Below, one piece after another: positions 47,318 to 56,075 of a stretch of DNA of 64,000 nt. Source of the DNA: Brachybacterium sacelli. GTDB taxonomy: Bacteria; Actinomycetota; Actinomycetes; Actinomycetales; Dermabacteraceae. The DNA is taken from contig NZ_JAGIOD010000001.1 in NCBI RefSeq assembly GCF_017876545.1, positions 62,001 through 126,000 on the forward strand. Direction: 5' to 3'. The position numbers and the translations under genes are program-made. Within the stretch, counting starts at the first letter, position 1. Each line of letters starts with the position of its first letter. The notes under the pieces were generated by a model. That model saw nothing but the letters and a program-made list of their open reading frames with translations. It was not told where the DNA came from and did no database searches.

Positions 47318-47322
47318 GCTAG
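46312..47322 (+). CDS. IS481-family DDE transposase
   Basis: 336 residues. N-terminal helix-turn-helix (VAAEFHIARTTLSKWVGRYREHG), a linker, then an RNase-H-like core with the acidic triad: HMDVKK, LVTDNGSNY and NGKIERYQRILAEE. The C-terminus ends IWVHHYNFHRPH..PPASRL, typical of IS481. Length is normal and no frameshift is seen. The stop codon TAG lies within the right-hand CTAG target duplication, outside the element itself. Confidence 0.95.
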   Translation: MHHRNAPLTVVGRQRAVAQVIDSGRPIAHVAAEFHIARTTLSKWVGRYREHGDPGLQDHSSAPANRPTRLPIWVLELIESWRRKRKWSARRIARELADGHGFACCVRTVTRWLDRLGLNRIRDITPDGENLRSPGKITARYPGHIVHMDVKKVGQIPDGGGWRAHGRGSELALAGKRAHKQKVGYTYLHSMEDGFSRLSYTESLEDEKAITTIGFFHRARVFFAAHGITWITRLVTDNGSNYTASAFRRSTCAFISRHQRTRIYTPRHNGKIERYQRILAEECLYARPYGSETERREAIAIWVHHYNFHRPHTACGDQPPASRLHTGVDNVMTNYS

Positions 47323-47323
47323 A
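47318..47323 (+). repeat. Target-site duplication GCTAGA, right
   Basis: Exact copy of 46196-46201; its TAG serves as the transposase stop codon. Confidence 0.9.
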
Positions 47324-47354
47324 CCCGCAGCGATCCCGGGCTTCGATCACGACC

Positions 47355-48818
47355 TCAGGCCGCTACCTCGAGCGCCTCCGGCGCGCGCTTGATGAACGGC
47401 GCCAGGAGCACCGCGGCCGTGGCGATCGCCGCGCCGGCCAGGAAGGCCGTGTGCACTCCCGACGCCATGGCCGCCTCGGGCGGCGCACCGGCAGCAGCCC
47501 CTGAGGCCGTGCGCGCCGACATGAGGCTGATGAACACGGCGGTGCCGGCCGCACCCGCCACCTGCTGGATGGTGTTGAAGGTGGCAGTGCCATGGGAGTA
47601 CAGGCCCGTGGGGAGCGACCCCAGGGCGGAAGTCATCAGCGGGGTGAACACGAAACCGAGACCGACGTTGAGGGTCACCTGCACCGCGATCACCCACCAC
47701 ACCGGCGTCGCCTCGCCGAAGGTCGTCATGCCCCACAGTGCGGTCGCGGCGACGATCATTCCCGGGGTGATGAGGGGGCGCGGGCCGTACCGGTCGAACA
47801 AGTTCCCGACCACCGGCGCGATGACGCCCATCAGGATGCCACCCGGAAGCATCATCAGCCCGGTATCCAGGGCGCTCAGCCCCAGCACCTGCTGCACGTA
47901 CATCGGCAGCAGCGTGAGGGAGCCCAACAGCGCCATGAAGACGATGACGACCAGCACGACCGCGATGGTGAAGGAGCTGCTGCGGAAGGTGCGCAGGTCC
48001 AGCAGGGCAGAGTCCGTGCGCTGCAGGTTGATCTGACGGCCGACGAAGGCGGCCAGTGCGAGCACGCCCACGACCAGCGGGATCCAGGCCGAAAGACCGC
48101 CGCCCGAGGTGCTGCCGATCGTGCTGAGCCCGAAGACGATGCCACCGAACCCGATCGCCGACACGATCACCGAGAGGATGTCCAGGCGCACCGGGGTGGT
48201 CTCGGTGACGTTGCGGACCCAGATCGCGCCGAGCCCCAGGGCCACCGCCGCGAGCGGAAGGACCAATCCGAACATCCAGCGCCAGCTGAGGGCATCGAGG
48301 ATGATGCCGGAGACCGTGGGGCCCACCGCGGGTGCCACCGCGATGACGATGGAGATGATGCCCATCATGCGTCCGCGCCGGTCGGGGGCGACGAGCGTGA
48401 GGACGGTCGTCATGAGCAGCGGCATCATGATCGCGGTTCCGGAGGCCTGGACGACCCGCGCGACGACGAGCACCCCGAAGCCGGGGGCGAGCACCGCGAG
48501 CAGGGTGCCGCCGGCGAACAGCGACATCGCGACCAGGAACAGCGTTCGAAGCTTCACCCGTTGGAGCAGGAACCCCGTGAGCGGGATGACGACGGCCATC
48601 GTGAGAAGGAACCCGGTGGTCAGCCACTGGGCGGTGCTGGCGGCGATGGCGAACTCGTCCATGAGGACGGGCAGCGCCACCGACATGATCGTCTCGTTGA
48701 GGATCGCGACGAAGGCGGAGGCGACGAGCAGGACGATGACCGGCAGAGTGCCGGGCGGGAGGCCCCGGCCGGTCCGGGCCGCCTGCTGGGCGGATTCAGG
48801 CTTGTCGGTGGTGGTCAC
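47355..48818 (-). CDS. MFS multidrug efflux transporter (DHA2, EmrB/QacA type)
   Basis: 487 residues with about 14 TM helices. Motifs: LNETIMSVALPVLMDEFAIAASTAQWLTTGFLL in TM1-2, typical of the drug:H+ antiporter 2 family, and GIISIVIAVAPAVGPTVSGIILDALSWRWMF (motif C) in TM5. GTG 48818 is chosen because GAGGAG precedes it by six bases; ATG 48833 has no ribosome site. It is divergent from a TetR gene with two operator-like repeats between them. Confidence 0.92.
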   Translation of the reverse strand: MTTTDKPESAQQAARTGRGLPPGTLPVIVLLVASAFVAILNETIMSVALPVLMDEFAIAASTAQWLTTGFLLTMAVVIPLTGFLLQRVKLRTLFLVAMSLFAGGTLLAVLAPGFGVLVVARVVQASGTAIMMPLLMTTVLTLVAPDRRGRMMGIISIVIAVAPAVGPTVSGIILDALSWRWMFGLVLPLAAVALGLGAIWVRNVTETTPVRLDILSVIVSAIGFGGIVFGLSTIGSTSGGGLSAWIPLVVGVLALAAFVGRQINLQRTDSALLDLRTFRSSSFTIAVVLVVIVFMALLGSLTLLPMYVQQVLGLSALDTGLMMLPGGILMGVIAPVVGNLFDRYGPRPLITPGMIVAATALWGMTTFGEATPVWWVIAVQVTLNVGLGFVFTPLMTSALGSLPTGLYSHGTATFNTIQQVAGAAGTAVFISLMSARTASGAAAGAPPEAAMASGVHTAFLAGAAIATAAVLLAPFIKRAPEALEVAA

Positions 48819-48841
48819 GGATCTCCTCGGCATCCTAAAAC

Positions 48842-48872
48842 TGGCAGGACTGCCACTATGGCACCACTGCCG
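48842..48872. promoter_or_regulatory. Tandem operators between efflux gene and tetR
   Basis: TGGCAGGACTGCCA (48842-48855) is a perfect inverted repeat. TGGCACCACTGCCG (48859-48872) matches it at 11 of 14 positions, 17 bases further on. The second overlaps the expected -35 region of the tetR promoter; the first lies in the efflux-gene promoter region. Confidence 0.65.
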
Positions 48873-48888
48873 ATGCGTGAACAGTCGC

Positions 48889-48894
48889 TAAGGT
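48889..48894 (+). promoter_or_regulatory. -10 element TAAGGT of tetR, leaderless type
   Basis: Seven bases separate TAAGGT from the ATG at 48902, which is preferred over a GTG at 48893 that overlaps the element. Confidence 0.55.
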
Positions 48895-48901
48895 GGTGAT
48901 C

Positions 48902-49627
48902 ATGACCGCAGACAAGCTCGACGCGGATCCGCCGCTCGGCCTTCGTGAGCGGCGACGTCGCCAGACCCTCGCTGACATCCACGACGCGGCCATGGAGCTG
49001 TTCGAGACCAAGGGCGTCGCAGCCACCACGGTGGATGAGATCGCCGCCGCCGCCGGGGTCTCTCCACGGACCTTCTTCCGCCACTACCCCACCAAGGAGT
49101 CCGCGGCGTACCTCGGGGACACCGAGTTCGATGCCCTCATCGACCATGTCGTCACGCTCCTGGAGCAGGGCGCACCCCTCGTCCCGGTGCTCGACGACGC
49201 CTGGCTCGAGCACTTCCGGCAGACCGATGAGACGGGCAAGGACGCGGTGCGGCTGATCCGGGAACGCCGTGTCGCCGAGGCCGAGCCCGCCGTCGTGATG
49301 GTCGGCATCCAGGGCGGAGAGAGGCTCAATGCGCGCCTGGCTGATGCCGCCCGTCGAGCCCCCGGAGTCTCACCCGAGGACCCCACCCCGATGGCCGTCG
49401 TCGCCGCAATCGGCTCGATCGCCCATGTCGCCTACCGCGAATGGGCCACCCAGATGGAATCGGGCAGAGCCGGCTCGCTCCGCGATCTCTACCTGCGCCT
49501 GCGTCGAGGGGTCGGCGCTTATGCGGATGACCTGACCCGAATAGACGGCGCCCACGCGGATGGTGCTGCGACGCAGGGTGGAACTCGTGCGGAGGGGCCG
49601 GGACGCGAAGAATCACGGGCCCCCTGA
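48902..49627 (+). CDS. TetR-family transcriptional repressor
   Basis: 241 residues. The helix-turn-helix is TTVDEIAAAAGVSPRTFFRHYPTKESAAY (residues 42-70), with a basic N-terminal arm LRERRRRQTLADIHDAAMELFE. The ligand domain (to about residue 200) matches MftR/acyl-type TetR proteins. A disordered Gly/Arg tail follows. It most likely represses the divergent efflux gene and itself through the tandem inverted repeats between them. Confidence 0.92.
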   Translation: MTADKLDADPPLGLRERRRRQTLADIHDAAMELFETKGVAATTVDEIAAAAGVSPRTFFRHYPTKESAAYLGDTEFDALIDHVVTLLEQGAPLVPVLDDAWLEHFRQTDETGKDAVRLIRERRVAEAEPAVVMVGIQGGERLNARLADAARRAPGVSPEDPTPMAVVAAIGSIAHVAYREWATQMESGRAGSLRDLYLRLRRGVGAYADDLTRIDGAHADGAATQGGTRAEGPGREESRAP

Positions 49628-49680
49628 CCGGACGACACCGCATCTGTCGTCCGGACCCCACTTCCCGCCGCCGTCCTCAG

Positions 49681-50031
49681 CTAGGCGCGGATGACCCCCA
49701 CGACGAGATACGCCGTGCACAGCCCGCCGATCACCAGCACCGCTGCCGTCGCGGCCAGCATCGGCAGGCCGCCGCGGGAGAGGATCCCGTCCCGATGCAG
49801 GGAGAGGTGCGCGCGCCGGTACCCGTGCGCGGCGAGGGCGTAGGCGAGCACGGCGAGAGCGGCGCCCACGACGCCGACCAGCACGGCAATACCCCCGAGG
49901 GCGGAGACCGTGAAGCGCATCCCCACCAGGCTCGTGACCGCGAAGGAGAGGCACGTGCGCCGCCAGGCGAGCAAGGTGCGCTCGGGCTGCAGGCCCGGGT
50001 CGTAGACGAGGTCGGCGGGGTCCTGGGTCAT
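49681..50031 (-). CDS. DUF202 family membrane protein
   Basis: 116 residues, three TM helices. The N-terminal PGLQPERTLLAWRRTCLSF is the DUF202 signature (NERTxLAWxRT). Function unknown. ATG overlaps the stop of the upstream YidH-like gene by four bases. Third gene of the formylglycine-enzyme operon. Confidence 0.85.
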   Translation of the reverse strand: MTQDPADLVYDPGLQPERTLLAWRRTCLSFAVTSLVGMRFTVSALGGIAVLVGVVGAALAVLAYALAAHGYRRAHLSLHRDGILSRGGLPMLAATAAVLVIGGLCTAYLVVGVIRA

Positions 50032-50390
50032 ACGTACAGCCCGATGGTGACGAGCGCTGCGGCGACCACCACACCGATCACCAGCACCGCTCCGGCGGCC
50101 AGCCCCGGCAGCGGGGCACCGCGGCGCAGGGACTTCTCGGTGGCGCGCCAGCCGAACCAGGCCTGCGCCGCGGCCAGCGTGCCGAGCACGAGGAAGACCC
50201 CCGCTGCGGCGATGCGCCAGGCGATCGCGTCGGGCAGGGCGAGAGCCTCGAGCGCGAAAGCTCCCGCATACATCGCCAGGGCCGTGCGCAGCCAGGCCAG
50301 GAAGGTGCGCTCGTTGGCGAGGCTGAAACGCGGGTCGGGCTCGTCCCCCTCGCGGTAGACGCTGCCGGGGAATCGTCGTGGGGTGTTCAT
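50028..50390 (-). CDS. YidH-like DUF202 membrane protein
   Basis: 120 residues, three TM helices, with FSLANERTFLAWLRTALAMYAGAFALEAL near the N-terminus. It is a diverged paralogue of the next gene and may form a heteromer with it. ATG overlaps the stop of the formylglycine-generating enzyme gene by four bases. Confidence 0.87.
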   Translation of the reverse strand: MNTPRRFPGSVYREGDEPDPRFSLANERTFLAWLRTALAMYAGAFALEALALPDAIAWRIAAAGVFLVLGTLAAAQAWFGWRATEKSLRRGAPLPGLAAGAVLVIGVVVAAALVTIGLYV

Positions 50391-51400
50391 GGATGTTCCC
50401 TCTTCCGTGCGACGGTGCGGAAGCCGCCGTTGCCCATCGAGGAGTCCGGCGTGTTCTGCGAACGCGCCGAGTTCCGGTACCGGTTGCAGTAGGAGACGTG
50501 GCACAGGTAGCTGCCACCGCGCAGGATCCGGGACTGGGCGGTCTCGGGGCCGGCGGGGTCCTGGACCACGGTGCGCTGCTCCGCGGTGGTGCCACGGCGG
50601 TAGGTGGCGGGATGGAACCAGTCCTGGCACCACTCCCAGACGTTGCCGACCGCCTGCCAGAGCCCGTAGCCGTTGGGGGCGAAGGCGCGCACAGGGGCGG
50701 TCGTGAGATAGCCGTCCTCGAGGGTGTTGGTCCGGGGGAAGTCGCCCTGCCAGATGTTGACGCGCCAGCCGCCGTCGTCGACCTCCTCGTCGCCCCACGG
50801 GTACTTCGCGCTGTCAATCCCGCCGCGCGCGGCGTACTCCCATTCCGCCTCGGTGGGGAGGCGCCGGCCTGCCCAGCCGCAGTACGCGAGGGCGTCATTC
50901 CAGCTCACGTGGACGACGGGGTGATCCTCGAGCCCCTCGATGTCTGAGCGGGAACCACCGGGACGGCGCCAGTCGGCCCCGCGCACGCCGCGCCACCACG
51001 GGGTGCCTGCGGTCGGGTCCATGAGTTCGTCCGGGTCGGCGGCCACGGCGAGGTGGAAGACGGCGGAGAACCCGAACTGCTCGGCCTCGGTCCGGTAGTC
51101 GGTGGCCTCGACGAAGCGTGCGAAGTCGGCGTTGGTGACGGTGGTGGCGTCGATGTCGAAGGCGCTGACCACGACCTCGTGGCGAGGGGTCTCCCCGTCG
51201 GCGCGGTTCCTGTCACCGGAGGAGTCCCCCATCGTGAAGGTCCCGGCAGGAATATGTGCCTGCTCGATGCCGTGCTGGCCACCGTCCGTCGACGCGGCGC
51301 CTCCCTGGGGCCCGTCGTCGCGGGGTCTGCCGGCGAGACCTTCTCTCGTCGGCATCCCGCAGCCGCATCCGCAGCCCGGGCTCTGCTCTACCTCGGACAC
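50387..51400 (-). CDS. Formylglycine-generating enzyme (SUMF1 type)
   Basis: 337 residues. The FGE-sulfatase domain is complete: IPAGTFTMGDSSGDRNRADGE, LPTEAEWEYAARGG, NVWEWCQDWF and the active-site block YLCHVSYCNRYRNSARSQNT, in which both catalytic/copper-binding Cys are present. It oxidises the Cys of CxPxR motifs in sulfatases; the sulfatase at 28437-29987 is a likely client. No signal peptide, so it is cytosolic. The N-terminus carries an unusual GCGCGCG Cys run. GTG 51400 has GAGGAG eight bases upstream. It leads a tight operon with two DUF202 proteins. Confidence 0.93.
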   Translation of the reverse strand: MSEVEQSPGCGCGCGMPTREGLAGRPRDDGPQGGAASTDGGQHGIEQAHIPAGTFTMGDSSGDRNRADGETPRHEVVVSAFDIDATTVTNADFARFVEATDYRTEAEQFGFSAVFHLAVAADPDELMDPTAGTPWWRGVRGADWRRPGGSRSDIEGLEDHPVVHVSWNDALAYCGWAGRRLPTEAEWEYAARGGIDSAKYPWGDEEVDDGGWRVNIWQGDFPRTNTLEDGYLTTAPVRAFAPNGYGLWQAVGNVWEWCQDWFHPATYRRGTTAEQRTVVQDPAGPETAQSRILRGGSYLCHVSYCNRYRNSARSQNTPDSSMGNGGFRTVARKREHP

Positions 51401-52045
51401 TCCACCGCTCCTCTCACAGGGTTCCGCCCATCTTTCCATCTCGACGTCGCCGCAGCGCTGTCCCACGTCGGGCCTGAGCTGATGCATCTGCTGAGAGTCC
51501 CGGTCTTCCAGTGATCTGCTCGATGATCGCAGCGAGGTTCTCGGGAGCCCGGGAAGGGATCAGCGTGATGTGGTCGCCGGCCCGGAGCAGCGCGGACCTG
51601 CCGAGGTCCACGACCGTCGAAGCAACCACCGGCAACCACTCCCGGGCTCGGGGTCAGGCGGCCAGCATGACTGACGGCCATCCGTCCATCGGGGGTCGTC
51701 TCAGAAGGACTGCGAGAGCGCGAGGGAGCGAACATGGCACACCTGTCGGCGAGCATCAGAGCCGGCGTCCGCCGCCGAGGCCGAGGCGACGTGCCCGTCG
51801 AGAGCGACCGCCTTGCCGACTGCCTGGTGCACCCCCTGTCTCCTCCTGGATATCGGCCCGCGCCGATGGATTCGACGGAGCGTCTCTTCCCCGATCCAGG
51901 ACCGAGCACCGCTCACGGCGCCGCTCGCGATTTTTGCTCCCCGCCGTCCTGACGAACGGCCTGTTCGACGCAACGGCATGCCGCCGCCGTCAACCCACAA
52001 CGCGCCACCCCAGACGCACTACCGCGATAGCAAGGAAGCACCGCC
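51401..52045. other. Gene-poor stretch upstream of MFS gene
   Basis: About 645 bases with no well-supported complete gene. The minus strand at 51414-51661 has a frame with protein-like composition (listed separately). The remainder up to the ribosome site of the MFS gene at 52046 shows only shadow frames and no clear promoter. Confidence 0.4.
51414..51661 (-). pseudogene. Possible gene remnant, unidentified
   Basis: The frame reads REWLPVVASTVVDLGRSA, then LLRAGDHITLIPSRAPENLA and AIIEQITGRPG, a plausible folded-protein segment. It is preceded in frame by a stop, while MAVSHAGRLTPSPG continues just upstream in another frame. This would fit a frameshifted C-terminal remnant. The ending resembles tails of PH-like domain proteins, but I cannot assign it. 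It runs up to the FGE start region. Confidence 0.3.
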
Positions 52046-53383
52046 ATGTCGATCACCAGCACGCCGGAGGACGCCTCACCGGCGCCCTCCCACGACGCCT
52101 CCGGGGCTGACGACAAGCGTCCCGGACGCGGACGCACCGTCGCAGCCCTGGGCTTCTCCCAAGCAGTCGACAACTCCGAGTCCGGGCTGATCAACACCTT
52201 CTTCCCCCTGATCCGAACGGCCTTCGGGCTCGACTACGGCGCACTGGGAATCCTCACCTCGCTGCCGCGGTTCTCCCGCATGATATTCGGGCCCTTCTGG
52301 GCGATGATGGCCGATCGCTACGGCCGCAAGAACATCCTGTTCCTCGTGACCGGCGTGTGGGGTCTGTTCACCGTGGCCGCAGGATTCGCCCCGAACTACC
52401 CGGTCCTGGTGGCGCTTTTCGCGCTCTCGGCGATCGGCACCGTCGCCTCCGAGCCGATCCTCAACGGACTGCTGCCGGACCTCTTCGCCAAGACCGAACG
52501 CGGCAAGGCGTACGGGCTCGTACGGGGAATCGGCGGGGGCGTGGGGATCGTGCTGGGCCCGGCCATCGGCCTGTTCGGCAACAACCCTGACGGGTGGCGG
52601 TACGCCATGTGGGTGATGGGCCTGGTCTCCATCGTCTCCGGAATCCTCATCCTCGTGTGGGTCCCCAAGCCCGAACGGACCCGGACCAGGATCGCGGGCG
52701 ACCCGGAGGCCGGGGTCTTCAAGTTCTCCGATGCCCTCAAGCTGTTCCGCATCCCCACCATCGCCCTGACGGTCGCGATGATCCCCTTCGTGACCTCCGT
52801 GGCCGTACTGCCGTTCTACTCGACGTTCCTGGTGGACGTGCGCGGCTACTCGGTGCCCGAATCGACCGTGATCATGGCGGTGCATTCCATCGGGATCATG
52901 TTCTCGGCGTTCGCCGGCGGCTACCTCGGGGACCTGTTCGACAAGAAGTTCGGCGCGAAGGGCCGGGTCATGCTCATGCAGATCTACCTGGTCACCTTCG
53001 CCCTCACCGTGGCGTTGGTGACCCAGCTGCCCTTCGACGGCCGCCTGTTCGTCTACACCGCCTCGTTCGTTCTCGGTCTCGTGTTCTCGATCGGTTTCTC
53101 CGGTTGTGTGCTGCCGATCATCTCGACGGTCGTCCCGCAACAGCTGGGGGCGACGGCCTTCGCCTTCCTGTTCTCCTTCGTCCAGGGAGGCATCGCGGCG
53201 ATCTTCTCCATGCTCGCCGGCAACATCGCCGACGCGATCGGACTGGGCGGGACCTTCCTGTGGTTCATGACCGTGCCGTACCTGCTCAACGCGGTCCTCT
53301 GGTTCGCCTTCTACAAGACCTACCCGCGGGATCGGGCCAAGCAGGATGCCCGCACCGCCGCGGTCCTCGACGGAGCGTTCTGA
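52046..53383 (+). CDS. MFS transporter of unknown substrate
   Basis: 445 residues, 12 TM helices after a ~28-residue polar N-terminus. Motif A is MADRYGRKNILF between TM2 and TM3. LVRGIGGGVGIVLGPAIG in TM5 resembles motif C. The substrate is not clear: the pattern is neither a classic sugar porter nor DHA2. ATG 52046 is preceded by AAGGA. It stands alone, with a convergent operon downstream. Confidence 0.88.
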   Translation: MSITSTPEDASPAPSHDASGADDKRPGRGRTVAALGFSQAVDNSESGLINTFFPLIRTAFGLDYGALGILTSLPRFSRMIFGPFWAMMADRYGRKNILFLVTGVWGLFTVAAGFAPNYPVLVALFALSAIGTVASEPILNGLLPDLFAKTERGKAYGLVRGIGGGVGIVLGPAIGLFGNNPDGWRYAMWVMGLVSIVSGILILVWVPKPERTRTRIAGDPEAGVFKFSDALKLFRIPTIALTVAMIPFVTSVAVLPFYSTFLVDVRGYSVPESTVIMAVHSIGIMFSAFAGGYLGDLFDKKFGAKGRVMLMQIYLVTFALTVALVTQLPFDGRLFVYTASFVLGLVFSIGFSGCVLPIISTVVPQQLGATAFAFLFSFVQGGIAAIFSMLAGNIADAIGLGGTFLWFMTVPYLLNAVLWFAFYKTYPRDRAKQDARTAAVLDGAF

Positions 53384-53492
53384 CGGCGTGAGGTCGGTCT
53401 GTCGGCCCGACGGCCTGGTGGATCAGCGCGTGCGAGGCTGACGAGCAGCTCCAATCGCCATGCCGCCTCGTCGTCCCCGGCGCTTTACCGCC

Positions 53493-56075
53493 TCAGCGCG
53501 AGTTGCGGATCAGGGCGATGAGCCGGTCGGCGTCCTCGCGCAGCGGGGCCGCGGCCATCGTGGCCGTCGTGGCGCTCCCACCGTCTTCCGTCGTCCGGGC
53601 CGGTTCCTGGGCGAATGGTGATGCCGGGGCTGCGTCCGCCGGGTCCTCCGCCTCGGGCAGCGGTGCGGCGTAGAGCGCGGCGGTGTAGGCAGAGGCGATG
53701 CGGTCCGCGGTCTCGCGATGCTCGGGCGTGACCTCGGTGTCGCCGGCGGCGATCTGGTCGAGCAGGTCCTCCAGGGCGCGGGCCGGGGGCAGGGCGGCGT
53801 CGAGTGCGAGCTGCTGCGGTGGATTGCCCCAGGCCCCGGTCCACCCCAGCAGGCGGATCGCCCGGGAGCGCACGGTCAGCTCCCCGGTCAGCTCGGACCA
53901 GGCCAGTTCGCCGGCCCGTCGCCGGTGACTCTCGACGGCGAGCGCGCCCGCGTCTCCGCCGAAGCCACCGCTCTGCGCACCAGCACCCTCGCCACCAGCG
54001 CTCCCACGGGCCCCGCCGCGCGCCAGCGCGCTCCAACGCTCCTCGCGCAGGTGGACCCGGTGGCGACGGATCAGCAGCACCGCCGCCGCGCCGCCTGCGG
54101 CGAGGAGGATGCCGATGGTCAGTCCCGCGAAGAGCCCGCCCTCGACGCGCTGCACCGTCTGGGGGTCGGTGACCAGTCCCCCGCCGTCGGAGCTCGCGGC
54201 ATCGGTGGTGTCCTCCGGGTCGTCCTCGGTGGTGCCCTCCTCGCTGGTGGGTTCCTCCGTGGTCTCCTCCGGGGTGGGCTCCTCGCTCGGCCCGCCGGTG
54301 GACTGCCCTTCCTCGGTCGCGCTGTTCGCCTCGGTGACGCCGGGGGTGCTGACCCCGTTGGCGGCGGCGGCCGGCGTCGGCTCGAACCGCACCCAGCCGT
54401 GCTCGGGGCCGAACCACACCTCCGGCCAGGCGTGGGCGTTCTTCGAGCTCACCGACCACTGATCGCCCTGCTGGTCGCCGGCGGTGAAGCCGATGGCCAC
54501 ACGCGTGGGATAGCCCTGCGAGGTCATCATCAGCGCGAAGGTGGAGGCGAACTGCTCGCAGTAGCCGATGCGGTCGGAGAGGAACGACTCCAGCGGATCC
54601 TCCCCCGGCGGGGAGTTCACGGTCAGTGAGTAGGCGAAGGAGCTGCGGAAGTACTGCTGGTAGGCGACGGCGGTGTCGAAGGCGTTCTCGGCCCCGGCGT
54701 CCTCCTTGACCTGGGTGGCGAGGTCGGTGGCGATCTGCGGGACCTCCTCGCGGGAGGTGTAGCCGGCCTCGAGGGGCTGCTCGAAAACTGTGGGGTCGAC
54801 GGTGCGCAGCTCGTCGGCGCTGGCGGGATTCCTCTCGGAGAGGACCGTGTAGTCCAGGCCGGTCAGCGGCACGCTGGTGCGGCCGACGGCGATCGCGCCG
54901 TTGGAGGGCTGCGGGGACAGGGCGCGGCTGACCCGGGGTTCGGAGGTGTCGACGGCGCGGATGTTGTCCGGCACGGGCAGGCGGTCCCCGCCGAGGCTCG
55001 AGACGCTGAACTCGGAGCGGATGAGGTCACCGGAGGAAGGGTCGAGCGTTTCCCCGTCGCCGCGGGCATCGGAGAAGGACGAGCGGCCCAGTGCCTGGTC
55101 CTCGCCCTCGGAATCATTGCGGTAGGTCTCGCCGTCGAAGGTGTTCAGGGTGCGCAGGCGCAGGTAGGACGGCTGGGTGGCGGTGGTGGTGTAGTTCAGC
55201 ACCTCGATGTCGTCCTGCTGCAGCAGGGAGCGGCGCACCGAGACGTCGTCGTCGATCATCACCGGGCCCAGCTGTGGCATGTCGCGGTTCTGCCAGCGAT
55301 TGATCACGTCCATGTCGAGGGCGACCTGGGTGGGGGCGATCTGCGGGAGCACCAGCCCCACCGGCATGGCCAGCGCGGCCACCATCACGATCGAGACCGC
55401 GGCGGCCCCCGCCGCGCGCAGGGGTCTCGGGAGGGGGCCCGCCTGCGGCCGGCGGTCGCCCTCGATGTAGGCGGGGTCGGCGTGCACGGTGCGGGTGGCC
55501 AGGATCATCGTCCCCGCCACCAGCGGCCCCGCGACGGTCCACCAGGCCCCGCCGGAGGGCTGCTGCAGGGCGGGGATCAGGAGCGATCCCATCAGGGCGA
55601 GACCGGTGGGCGTGTGCCAGCCGAGATCGAGGAACACGAGGTCGAGCACCAGGGTGCCCAGGGCTATCAGCGCGACCACGAGGACGGTGCCGCGGGAGCC
55701 GAGGGTCACCGGTGCCATCCCGGAGGCCAGCTCGCTGACGGCGCCGGGGAAGATCGCGATCTGCTGGGTGATCATCGCGAGCGGCCCCTCGGAGACGCTG
55801 ATCAGGCCGTGGGCCGTCTCGACCACGAGCAGCAGCACCGCGACCACCACCAGCTGCAGCAGAGGCACCAGCACCTGACGGTCCACGAGGTGGCGCAGCA
55901 TCAGCCCGCCGGCGATCACGGGGGCCGCGGCGGTGAGGGTGAGGACGAACCAGGAGGAGCCGGCCAGCAGGATCGAGAACGGCGCGGACGCCAGCAGGAC
56001 CGCCAGCAGGAGCACGAGGGAGCGGCCGACGAGGGCGTTGCCCTCCAGGGTGGGTCGTCCCATCAGCGGGCTCAT
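53493..56075 (-). CDS. Membrane-bound transglutaminase-like protein (TgpA/DUF3488 type)
   Basis: 860 residues. Six or seven TM helices in the first ~230 residues (DUF3488 part), a large extracytoplasmic domain with the transglutaminase core (Cys506 in GYCEQFASTFALMM, His548 in NAHAWPEVWF, then FEPTP with Glu in place of the usual Asp), an acidic Thr/Glu linker (~590-640), a TM helix and a cytosolic DUF4129-like tail. Always found with MoxR and DUF58, as here. Role unknown, probably envelope-protein modification or processing. ATGA overlap with DUF58 gene. Confidence 0.92.
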   Translation of the reverse strand: MSPLMGRPTLEGNALVGRSLVLLLAVLLASAPFSILLAGSSWFVLTLTAAAPVIAGGLMLRHLVDRQVLVPLLQLVVVAVLLLVVETAHGLISVSEGPLAMITQQIAIFPGAVSELASGMAPVTLGSRGTVLVVALIALGTLVLDLVFLDLGWHTPTGLALMGSLLIPALQQPSGGAWWTVAGPLVAGTMILATRTVHADPAYIEGDRRPQAGPLPRPLRAAGAAAVSIVMVAALAMPVGLVLPQIAPTQVALDMDVINRWQNRDMPQLGPVMIDDDVSVRRSLLQQDDIEVLNYTTTATQPSYLRLRTLNTFDGETYRNDSEGEDQALGRSSFSDARGDGETLDPSSGDLIRSEFSVSSLGGDRLPVPDNIRAVDTSEPRVSRALSPQPSNGAIAVGRTSVPLTGLDYTVLSERNPASADELRTVDPTVFEQPLEAGYTSREEVPQIATDLATQVKEDAGAENAFDTAVAYQQYFRSSFAYSLTVNSPPGEDPLESFLSDRIGYCEQFASTFALMMTSQGYPTRVAIGFTAGDQQGDQWSVSSKNAHAWPEVWFGPEHGWVRFEPTPAAAANGVSTPGVTEANSATEEGQSTGGPSEEPTPEETTEEPTSEEGTTEDDPEDTTDAASSDGGGLVTDPQTVQRVEGGLFAGLTIGILLAAGGAAAVLLIRRHRVHLREERWSALARGGARGSAGGEGAGAQSGGFGGDAGALAVESHRRRAGELAWSELTGELTVRSRAIRLLGWTGAWGNPPQQLALDAALPPARALEDLLDQIAAGDTEVTPEHRETADRIASAYTAALYAAPLPEAEDPADAAPASPFAQEPARTTEDGGSATTATMAAAPLREDADRLIALIRNSR

